A stretch of DNA of 19,488 nt from positions 1-19,488 of the forward strand of contig CABRHR010000030.1 of the NCBI GenBank assembly GCA_902470835.1. Direction: 5' to 3'. A program made the translations under genes and the position numbers. Shown here in pieces: positions 7,135 through 13,507 of this stretch. The stretch is from an uncultured Collinsella sp. (GTDB taxonomy: Bacteria > Actinomycetota > Coriobacteriia > Coriobacteriales > Coriobacteriaceae). The notes under the pieces are model-generated. The model worked only from the letters and a program-made list of their open reading frames with translations, was not told the DNA's origin and ran no database searches. Position 1 is the first letter of the stretch, and every line of letters starts with the position of its first letter.

Positions 7135-8346
7135 TTAAAGAGAAAATAGGCGTGCAGTGACCGTCTCTGGTATACCCTGGCTGTTGCGCACCGTGGCGTA
7201 CGTAAGGAATGAGTCCGATTTTCCCGCCGTAGCTGGATAATCGCCATACTCCAAAGCGCGGTCGGGCGACAGCAGCGAGCCATAGGTCTTGGCAGAGGTG
7301 TCGATCAGGAAATGCGACGCCTGTACCTTAACAAGGTATTTATTCTTCTTGCCAGCCGCACATGCGAGCGGCTCGCGTGACAGGAAGAGGTACGGCCCTC
7401 CCTCATTACCGATATACGTGCCCATATTGCCCAGGCTGCCCACGCCACTATAGGCCGCCTCGATAGAAAACACGAAGGTATCGCCCATATACACGGCCTC
7501 GAAAGGCGAAACTGACGAAGGGAGGACCAGCTGGGCACGCTTGGTGTTGTTGCCGTCGGTCAGATCAATTGCCGTTATGCCGTAGTAGACGCCCTCGTCG
7601 TTGCGGACACGCGGCGAGATGGTCAAAATGCCGTCGCTCGCGCGCGGGGCCGATGCAAAGCGGCCCGTCGATTTCCAAATTGCCTCGGCCTTGGATTCAT
7701 CAAGCGAGCGACGATAGCAAAACGAATCACTACTCGTTTTATTGCCGCCTGCCGAAGGCATTTTATACCAGATAACCGATGACCCAAACGCCGTAAACAG
7801 GGGCGGATCATAGTCCTTGCCACCTCGATCGAGCTCAACCACATCGCCAGAGAGCGAAGCGCCCGATAGATTTTGAGCGTAGAGTTTCCACGATGAATTG
7901 GCAAAGTTCATCTCAACCCACGCGAATACGCCGTCGCCGGCACGGACATCGTAGAATGCATATCCCGTGCCCTCGATAGGATCCTCGATTAATGTGGTAA
8001 GCGAGCCATCGCCCAGGTTAAGCACACCGAGTGTGTTGGCGTGCAGTGCCGATGCGGGCGCCATCATCGCCGCGGTGTAATCGCCGTCGCAGTAGTACAG
8101 CAGCGTACCCAGAGGCAGCGTCCACGACGCCGCCGGCTCAAGATCGATGTCGACTGCCTCGTACTCATCCGTAATCGAGATGATTTTGGAATCGTCCTTG
8201 ATAACCTGCGGCTCGCCGGCGGCATCATCGCTGGTGCCCGTTTTTTTCGAGCATCCGGCAAGCACCGTGGCAGCGCCCGCGGCAGCCCCACCGAGTACAA
8301 AGCCGCGACGCGATATTCCGTTCTTAATGTAGTCGGTAATGCCCAT
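7135..8346 (-). CDS. Tat-exported lipoprotein, unknown function
   Basis: A 403-residue protein starts MGITDYIKNGISRRGFVLGG. It has a twin-arginine signal (SRRGF, Arg13-Arg14), a hydrophobic Ala/Gly stretch and the lipobox LAGC with Cys32, so it is predicted to be exported folded and lipid-anchored on the outer face of the membrane. The mature part is rich in beta-strand-like segments with repeated Gly-Asp turns (DGDYTAAMM, AGDGVFAWVEM, GDTFVFSIEA), which suggests a beta-propeller-like fold; that is inference. The ATG overlaps the stop of the upstream gene in TAATG, so the two are translationally coupled and the longer reading frame upstream of 8346 is not used. No catalytic motif is recognised. 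Confidence 0.85.
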   Translation of the reverse strand: MGITDYIKNGISRRGFVLGGAAAGAATVLAGCSKKTGTSDDAAGEPQVIKDDSKIISITDEYEAVDIDLEPAASWTLPLGTLLYYCDGDYTAAMMAPASALHANTLGVLNLGDGSLTTLIEDPIEGTGYAFYDVRAGDGVFAWVEMNFANSSWKLYAQNLSGASLSGDVVELDRGGKDYDPPLFTAFGSSVIWYKMPSAGGNKTSSDSFCYRRSLDESKAEAIWKSTGRFASAPRASDGILTISPRVRNDEGVYYGITAIDLTDGNNTKRAQLVLPSSVSPFEAVYMGDTFVFSIEAAYSGVGSLGNMGTYIGNEGGPYLFLSREPLACAAGKKNKYLVKVQASHFLIDTSAKTYGSLLSPDRALEYGDYPATAGKSDSFLTYATVRNSQGIPETVTARLFSL

Positions 8347-8609
8347 TAGGCGATCTCGGCGCGGGCGGCCTCGATGGCGCGCGTGAGCTGATCGGCGCAA
8401 GAAGTCTTCTTCATACCGCAGGTGTTGCCGGCGAGAACCTCAATCACGCGATCGGAAGGAGCGCCCTCGACCAGTTTGGAGATAGCCTTGAGGTTGCCGT
8501 CGCACCCGCCGGTAAACTCGACGCCCAGCACCTTGCTGCCGTCGTCAGAAAGATTGAGGTGAATATTACGAGCACACACGCCCTGCGGCTTGTAGTCAAA
8601 ACTAATCAT
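8346..8609 (-). CDS. TSCPD domain protein (TIGR03905 type)
   Basis: An 87-residue protein matches the small stand-alone TSCPD family. It has VCARNIHLNL, the central VLGVEFTGGCDGNLKAI, and the namesake-like end NTCGMKKTSCADQLTRAI. Four to five conserved cysteines (in VCA, GGCDG, TCG and TSC) suggest metal binding. TSCPD domains also occur at the C-terminus of B12-dependent ribonucleotide reductases; the function of the free form is unknown. The ATG at 8609 has a strong GAGGGG ribosome binding site. The stop overlaps the start of the Tat lipoprotein gene. A near-perfect dyad sits in its promoter region. Confidence 0.88.
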   Translation of the reverse strand: MISFDYKPQGVCARNIHLNLSDDGSKVLGVEFTGGCDGNLKAISKLVEGAPSDRVIEVLAGNTCGMKKTSCADQLTRAIEAARAEIA

Positions 8610-8644
8610 TGCGATCCCCTCTCGGAAAGAAATTTCAGGAGTCT

Positions 8645-8675
8645 ATTATCCCCGCCCGGAGCGACATATTGTCGC
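8645..8675 (-). promoter_or_regulatory. Promoter region with 15-bp palindrome
   Basis: On the minus strand a -10-like GATAAT (8645-8650) precedes the TSCPD gene by about 35 nt. At 8661-8675, where a -35 box should be, lies the perfect dyad GCGACA-TAT-TGTCGC. A repressor or activator site is plausible. The arms are symmetric without T-runs, so it is not a terminator. Confidence 0.45.
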
Positions 8676-8722
8676 AAGCACCGATTCAACATCCTACGAT
8701 GCACAGATGAGCGGGGACAAGA

Positions 8723-10522
8723 TTAGCAGTCCGTGCCCTGCGCGTGGACCATGCGCTTCTCACGATACATATTGTGGTCAGCAGCGCGATATACATCGGC
8801 CAGCGTATTTCCAGCCGTCTCGACGGTCGCCACGCCAATCGACGCGCTGACCGTTAGGACTTCATCGCTCACCGCAGCAAGGCCGAGACGAATATCTTGT
8901 TCCAGCCCGTGCGCAGACTCGCCGTCAGTATGGGGGCAAACCAGTAAAAACTCGTCGCCGCCGAGACGCATCGGCAGGCAATCCCCACCAGCCACCCGCC
9001 GCAACACGGACGCGGTCCGTCGCAGCAGCTCGTCTCCCATCTCATGGCCACGGACGTCGTTGGTCCGCTTGAGATAATTGCAGTCCAACATAATCACACT
9101 CACTGGCAAGCCCTCGTTTACCAGGCTATCTCCGCGCGACTCAAGATAGTTGCGGTTGCGAAGCCCTGTCAGTTTATCTTGGTAGGACAGCTCCTCGGCA
9201 TGCTTGACCATCGATATGTTGTGCGTCGCGACGACAACCGATTCCAGCCGGCCTTGCTCATCGCGATGCTGGGGGACAACCTGCAGCGAATACCAAGTAC
9301 CCCGACAATCTCGCACCTCGGCGGCCAAGTACGGCATGCCCTCCATACGGTCCCGAAGCGTACTTATATCTACAAGCGCCATAACCGCCTCGCGGCTTTC
9401 GGGGCTCACGATATCTCGGCAGACCGTGTCCATAAAGTCATATGCCTCGCTGTGCTCGGCAAATATTTTCGCTATCGCCGGCGACATGTTGATTCCCTCG
9501 ATCTTGAGGGTGTCGAGATGTAAAAGGAAGGTCGAGTCGTAGATGGCGCTTATGGCATTGATAATGCCAAGCTGCTTATCCTTTTCGGCCAAATTGCGAT
9601 GGTCAACGATATTTCGCGCCAACAGCACCACGACCCAAAACGCCAGACAAACCAACACACCGGCGGCGACAAACGAAACTCTGCCGGACATGACCTCCGC
9701 TTTGGGATACAGCGCAAACAGGCGATAGTCCTTGTATGCCGCACGCACGGCGTACCATTTGCTTCCGCGATACTCGATACGCGTCAGGCCTTCGTCTTTC
9801 CACTCGATTCCAGATCCGGCAAGGAGCCGAGCGAGCGACACGTCGACATCGGGATCATTAGAGGAGACGATCTCCGCATCCTCCATAACAAGCACCGTAG
9901 GGCCCTGGTGGAAGGTGTTGTTTGCAAGCACGTCGGCTATGGCATACGAATAGTCATCCGCCGTATCGGGGACGAATGAGCGGTATGCCAGGGCAACGCC
10001 GTCGCCATACGGGGCAGCACAGACGGCAAAAACGACATCGCGGCGTTCAACGACAGTTGAGTAGGACACTTTGGAACCTTGATACATCGATGCGACCGAC
10101 GAGCAAGCCAGTTCTTCTCGCCATAGCATGAGCGGATCGCGGCCATCGATGTCGTAGTGGGCGTTCATATGACCGTCGGAATCCATGACCAATAGCCCCG
10201 AAAGGTTCTCGGCATGGACATATTGCTCGATAAGATCGTCGTTAACCTCAACGCGATCAGGGGGCAAGAACGTCGCAAACGATTCGACCGCGGCATCCAA
10301 ATCGTACGTCGCCTCGGTTTTTCTTCCCTGTTCGTAGCGGTCATATTTTTCGCAGGCATTTTCCAAAAACACCATGGTCTCTTGACCGAATCCAAGCGTT
10401 TTATCGAGGCAGCGATGCGTGCCAACCGTAAACAGCAGATTCAGCAAAACAATGCTGGTAACAACGCTGACGGCTATGACAACCAGGTTCTTTTTGTGCA
10501 AGAAGCGCTCATCATTTGTCAT
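8723..10522 (-). CDS. Membrane diguanylate cyclase (GGDEF)
   Basis: This is a 599-residue enzyme predicted to make cyclic di-GMP from two GTP. It has TM1 (about 12-34), an extracytoplasmic sensory region of about 245 residues (Cache-like), TM2 (about 282-302), a PAS-like region (about 315-440) and a C-terminal GGDEF domain (about 446-590). The active-site signature GGDEF (521-525) is intact. Asp480, the Asn-Asp of TND and the GHEMGD segment are present, so activity is expected. The usual RxxD inhibitory site before GGDEF is replaced (AGGD), so product feedback may be absent. No EAL domain is attached. The ATG at 10522 has an AAGGGG ribosome binding site; the longer frame upstream runs into the preceding gene. 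It overlaps the solute-binding protein gene by 11 nt, indicating co-translation. Confidence 0.93.
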   Translation of the reverse strand: MTNDERFLHKKNLVVIAVSVVTSIVLLNLLFTVGTHRCLDKTLGFGQETMVFLENACEKYDRYEQGRKTEATYDLDAAVESFATFLPPDRVEVNDDLIEQYVHAENLSGLLVMDSDGHMNAHYDIDGRDPLMLWREELACSSVASMYQGSKVSYSTVVERRDVVFAVCAAPYGDGVALAYRSFVPDTADDYSYAIADVLANNTFHQGPTVLVMEDAEIVSSNDPDVDVSLARLLAGSGIEWKDEGLTRIEYRGSKWYAVRAAYKDYRLFALYPKAEVMSGRVSFVAAGVLVCLAFWVVVLLARNIVDHRNLAEKDKQLGIINAISAIYDSTFLLHLDTLKIEGINMSPAIAKIFAEHSEAYDFMDTVCRDIVSPESREAVMALVDISTLRDRMEGMPYLAAEVRDCRGTWYSLQVVPQHRDEQGRLESVVVATHNISMVKHAEELSYQDKLTGLRNRNYLESRGDSLVNEGLPVSVIMLDCNYLKRTNDVRGHEMGDELLRRTASVLRRVAGGDCLPMRLGGDEFLLVCPHTDGESAHGLEQDIRLGLAAVSDEVLTVSASIGVATVETAGNTLADVYRAADHNMYREKRMVHAQGTDC

Positions 10523-11390
10523 GGATCGCCCCTTGCTCACTCGTCGTCGCTCCCGCCTTGTAATTGCCCACAATACGGTCAATCGTGCCATCTCGGTCCA
10601 TATCGAACAGCGCGGTATTGAGATCCTTTACGACCGGTCCTTCATAGCCGTTCTCAAACGCGACGCCCAGGTCAACCGTCATAACGTTGTCAGCAAACAC
10701 ACGGTAAAGGCCGGGATACTGGGCGATGAGTTGGTCAAACGATTGAACGTCCGCCATCCAACAGTCAACATACCCTTTGGCCAGAGCGGCTTTGCAGAGT
10801 TCGGCAGAGCCATATGATTTGATTTGAACGTCCGACGAGATCCCCAGATCCCCCGCAAGCAATCGACGTTCACTCACCGAGCCCGCAATCACCGCAATGG
10901 TCCTACTTCCATCGAGATGTGCCAAGGACTTGATACCACTCGCTTTCTTGGCGACAACCGAGACCGTCACGGTTAGATACGGCTCAGTCCAGTAATACTT
11001 ATCCTCGCGATAACAGGGCGAATAATCGCACCATAGGCAATCGATATCACCATTTTTGAGCAGCCGGTCGCGATCGTTCCAGTCAATATCGACAAACTGC
11101 GGCTTGAGCCCCGCACGCTCACACGCCTCGCGGGCGATATCGATATCCATACCGGCGTAATCGCCCGTGGTATCGACATACACATAGGGGTCGTTATCCG
11201 TAACGCCAATTTTGAGCACAGGGAGATCCTCGTCAGCTGCATTCGGCGAGGAAGAGCTATTTCGATCGGTATACGTCAGGACGGCCGTACAGGCAGCAAC
11301 AAGCACTATGAGCACGAACGAGGCGATGGCGACTCGTTTGATACGTCTGGGCACGCGCCTCTTTTCATCGAAATAGCAGTAGAGGTTCAT
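10512..11390 (-). CDS. Family 3 extracellular solute-binding protein
   Basis: A 292-residue protein has a basic start (RRVPRRIKR), a hydrophobic segment (about 18-40) containing the lipobox-like VAAC (Cys34), and then a type-II periplasmic-binding fold. Visible family segments are LKIGVTDNDPYVYVD, YAGMDIDIAREACERAGL, DGSRTIAVIAGSVSERRL and DCWMADVQSFDQLI. This family usually delivers amino acids or similar small solutes to ABC transporters, but also serves as an input domain of signalling proteins. No permease or ATPase gene is nearby; instead the gene overlaps a diguanylate cyclase. The ATG at 11390 is chosen because the upstream extension crosses the purB terminator; its ribosome binding site is weak. 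It may be lipid-anchored or a single-pass membrane protein. Confidence 0.87.
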   Translation of the reverse strand: MNLYCYFDEKRRVPRRIKRVAIASFVLIVLVAACTAVLTYTDRNSSSSPNAADEDLPVLKIGVTDNDPYVYVDTTGDYAGMDIDIAREACERAGLKPQFVDIDWNDRDRLLKNGDIDCLWCDYSPCYREDKYYWTEPYLTVTVSVVAKKASGIKSLAHLDGSRTIAVIAGSVSERRLLAGDLGISSDVQIKSYGSAELCKAALAKGYVDCWMADVQSFDQLIAQYPGLYRVFADNVMTVDLGVAFENGYEGPVVKDLNTALFDMDRDGTIDRIVGNYKAGATTSEQGAIHDK

Positions 11391-11420
11391 TTTATTACCG
11401 GGGACTGCCGCAGCAACGAA

Positions 11421-11451
11421 GAAAGCGCCTCGCCCAAGACGGGCAAGGCGC
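11421..11451 (-). terminator. purB terminator
   Basis: On the minus strand, arms GCGCCTTGCCC and GGGCGAGGCGC (11 positions, one G-T pair) enclose GTCTT and are followed by TTTCTT. It lies between the purB stop and the solute-binding protein start. Confidence 0.85.
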
Positions 11452-11494
11452 CAATGGTTGAAATGCATCCGCAAGCGGTCGAATTGGGGCAACC

Positions 11495-12841
11495 CTACTC
11501 GAAGTTCAGCTGCTCCAGACGGTCGAAGACCGTATCGATACGAGTGAGGAAGTCCCACGGATCGAAGATCTCGTCGAGCTTCTCCTGGCTGACGGTGCAG
11601 CGCGGATCCGCCTCGAGGCGCTCCTTAAAGGTGGGACCGGAGACGCAATCCTGCACCTCGTGCCAGGTTGCCATAGCGTTCTCCTGCACGATGGCGTAAG
11701 CCCCCTCGCGGGTAATACCTGTGTCGACGAGAGCCAACAGCACCTTGGAAGAGAAGATGAGGCCGCGGGTCTTGTTGAGATTGGCCATCATGCGCGCCGG
11801 ATACAGCTGCAGGCCATCGATAACGCGAATGAGGCACTGGAACATGTGGTCAAGGGCGATAAAGCTATCGGCCTGGGCGACGCGCTCGGCAGAGGAGTGC
11901 GAAATGTCGCGCTCGTGCCACAGGGCAACGTTGTCAAAAGCGACCTGAGCGTTGGACTTCACGACGCGCGACAGCCCGCAGACCTTCTCCATGGTGATGG
12001 GGTTGCGCTTGTGCGGCATGGCGGAGCTGCCCTTTTGTCCCTTGCGGAACGGCTCCTCGGCCTCGAGCGTATCGGTCTTCTGCAGGTTGCGAACCTCGGT
12101 TGCGATGCGCTCACAGGTGGCTGCCGTGGTAGCGAGCACACCGGCGAGGTAGGCGTGGTGGTCGCGGCTGATGACCTGCGTGGACAGCGGATCGTGAACC
12201 AGACCCAGGTGCTCGCAGACATACTCCTCCACGAACGGCTCGATGGAGCTGTACGTACCGACAGCGCCCGAGATGGCACCGAAAGCAACGTTCTTACGGG
12301 CGTCCTCAAGACGATCCAGATCGCGCTTGAGCTCCCAGGCCCAAGAGCCAAACTTCATACCGAAGGTCATCGGCTCGGCATGGATGCCATGAGTACGGCC
12401 GGCGCAGAGCGTATTACGCTCCTCGAAGGCGCGACGCTTGCAGATCTCGCCGAGCTTCTTGACGTCCTCGATGATCAGGTCGCAGGCCTGGGTGAGCTGA
12501 TAGCACAGAGCCGTATCGCCCAGGTCGGAGCTGGTCATGCCGTAGTGAACCCAGCGGCTGGGCTTGGGCTCACCCTCGGGAACGTCAGCGTCGATGTACT
12601 CCTTCATGTTGGTCAGGAAGGCAATGACGTCATGGCGCGTGACCTCCTCGATCTCGTCGACCTTTGCCTTCTCAAAGTTGGCATGGTCGCGGATCCACTG
12701 GGCCTCGTCTTTGGAAATACCGATCTTGCCGAGCTCCGCCTGGGCCTCGCAGGCCAAGACCTCGATCTCCTGCCAAATGGCGTACTTGTTCTCGAGGGAG
12801 AAGATGTGTCCCATCTCCGGGCGGGTATAGCGATCGATCAT
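11495..12841 (-). CDS. purB: Adenylosuccinate lyase
   Basis: This is a 448-residue member of the fumarase/aspartase superfamily. It cleaves SAICAR to AICAR and adenylosuccinate to AMP, releasing fumarate each time. Seen in sequence: TSSDLGDTA, AGRTHGIHAEPMTFGMKFG with the catalytic His region, and the superfamily signature GSSAMPHKRNPITMEK with the catalytic Ser loop. The ATG at 12841 has an AAAGGAG ribosome binding site 5 nt upstream; the longer frame (to 12883) runs into the leader. Length is normal. It has its own promoter and terminator and so is regulated apart from purC. Confidence 0.96.
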   Translation of the reverse strand: MIDRYTRPEMGHIFSLENKYAIWQEIEVLACEAQAELGKIGISKDEAQWIRDHANFEKAKVDEIEEVTRHDVIAFLTNMKEYIDADVPEGEPKPSRWVHYGMTSSDLGDTALCYQLTQACDLIIEDVKKLGEICKRRAFEERNTLCAGRTHGIHAEPMTFGMKFGSWAWELKRDLDRLEDARKNVAFGAISGAVGTYSSIEPFVEEYVCEHLGLVHDPLSTQVISRDHHAYLAGVLATTAATCERIATEVRNLQKTDTLEAEEPFRKGQKGSSAMPHKRNPITMEKVCGLSRVVKSNAQVAFDNVALWHERDISHSSAERVAQADSFIALDHMFQCLIRVIDGLQLYPARMMANLNKTRGLIFSSKVLLALVDTGITREGAYAIVQENAMATWHEVQDCVSGPTFKERLEADPRCTVSQEKLDEIFDPWDFLTRIDTVFDRLEQLNFE

Positions 12842-12885
12842 AGCGGCTCCTTTTTGGTTATTGGCACGTTGGTCGTAACCCAACC

Positions 12886-12923
12886 ATTGTACCGTGCGCA
12901 GGTGCCCGTATGAGCTACGGGCA
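12886..12923 (-). promoter_or_regulatory. purB promoter with 8-bp hairpin
   Basis: On the minus strand a -10 box TACAAT (12886-12891) lies about 45 nt before the purB ATG. No good -35 is seen. Its place is taken by a perfect inverted repeat with arms TGCCCGTA and TACGGGCA around a 5-nt loop (12903-12923). The dyad may be an operator, or a weak terminator for something upstream. Confidence 0.5.
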
Positions 12924-12943
12924 TTAACCTAACATTTTGAGAT

Positions 12944-12961
12944 TGGAGCGGGCAACGGGAC
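12944..12961 (-). repeat. Duplicate of the tRNA-Gly 3' end (18 bp)
   Basis: These 18 bases are identical to 13136-13153, that is CCA, discriminator, acceptor strand and part of the T-stem of tRNA-Gly, in the same orientation. Flanking bases differ. The spacing between copies is 192 bp; the equivalent spacing at tRNA-Lys is 181 bp. Confidence 0.85.
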
Positions 12962-13080
12962 GTCCGCGTATTTGCTTCGCAAATCCGCACCGGCTGCGGT
13001 CGCCTATCGGCGATCTTGCCTGCTCGCTATAAACGCTTCGCGTTTATTTAACGCTCGCACCCTGTCGGGTTCGAGTCCCG
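12962..13080. repeat. tRNA-Gly-associated hairpin cassette
   Basis: This non-coding block has three perfect hairpins: ATTTGC/GCAAAT around TTC (12970-12984), TCGCC/GGCGA around TATC (13000-13013), and ATAAACGC/GCGTTTAT around TTC (13029-13047). A CTCGC-A-CCC stretch follows, then the T-arm mimic CGGGTTCGAGTCCCG (13066-13080). That mimic is the exact inverse of the tRNA-Gly T-arm at 13148-13162. It is the counterpart of the tRNA-Lys cassette at 1474-1579, with compensating arm changes. Confidence 0.7.
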
Positions 13081-13091
13081 GCACTTTATTG

Positions 13092-13122
13092 AAAAAAGCA
13101 CGGCACCGGAACGGTGTCGTGC
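13092..13122 (-). terminator. tRNA-Gly intrinsic terminator
   Basis: On the minus strand, arms GCACGACACCG and CGGTGCCGTGC (one G-T or equivalent pair) enclose TTC and are followed by six T. It lies 13 nt after the CCA of tRNA-Gly. Confidence 0.9.
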
Positions 13123-13135
13123 TTGTGCTTTTTAC

Positions 13136-13210
13136 TGGAGCGGGCAACGGGACTCGAACCCGCGAGTGTCAGCTTGGGAAGCTGATGCCTTACCACTTGG
13201 CGATGCCCGC
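13136..13210 (-). tRNA. tRNA-Gly(CCC)
   Basis: A complete 75-nt cloverleaf includes an encoded CCA (13136-13138). The acceptor pairs GCGGGCA with TGCCCGC; the D-arm is GCC/GGC; the anticodon stem TCAGC/GCTGA holds the loop TTCCCAA, anticodon CCC; the T-arm is GCGGG-TTCGAGT-CCCGT. It decodes GGG. Confidence 0.97.
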
Positions 13211-13223
13211 TTGTGTGTTGGCT

Positions 13224-13253
13224 AGTATAACGCGGTTGTCTTGTTCGATACAA
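13224..13253 (-). promoter_or_regulatory. Promoter of tRNA-Gly
   Basis: On the minus strand a -35 box TTGTAT (13248-13253) and a -10 box TATACT (13224-13229) are 18 bp apart, about 13 nt before the tRNA start. The rest of the roughly 300-bp gap up to 13507 is the leader of the adhesin gene, where I see no gene and no confident plus-strand promoter. Confidence 0.7.
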
Positions 13254-13442
13254 GGGTGGTGATACTTGTTTTAGCTGTGGAGATTCGTTTGAAAATCGCG
13301 TCAATTGTGGAGACGAGGACCTTTGACTTCCTGTTCTCCCTATCTTCTACCTGCACTTTTGCTTGATTGTTGTATTTGAGCTCAATTTGTCAGGAATTGG
13401 GCAAGCTTTTGGTCAGGCTCCGGTACTTACCCGCATGAACCT

Positions 13443-13487
13443 CGGGGGTAGCCTCATCCTACGCGTCGCAGCCTCCCCGTGCGACGC
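13443..13487 (+). promoter_or_regulatory. Leader hairpin (possible pseudoknot) before the adhesin
   Basis: Perfect 8-bp arms GCGTCGCA (13463-13470) and TGCGACGC (13480-13487) enclose the loop GCCTCCCCG. They end 9 nt before the AAGGAG ribosome binding site (13497-13502). The loop bases CCCCG (13475-13479) are complementary to CGGGG at 13443-13447, so an H-type pseudoknot is possible. It could modulate ribosome access. No known riboswitch core was recognised. Confidence 0.4.
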
Positions 13488-13507
13488 ACGAGGGATAAGG
13501 AGCAGCC

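Noticed and set aside
11660..12913. 417-aa plus-strand open frame
   Set aside because: It is the antisense shadow of purB.
12972..13304. Short open frames on both strands around tRNA-Gly
   Set aside because: They translate the tRNA, its terminator and the cassette.
13211..13507. c-di-GMP riboswitch in the adhesin leader
   Set aside because: The hairpin is present, but the conserved GEMM core bases are not recognisable.
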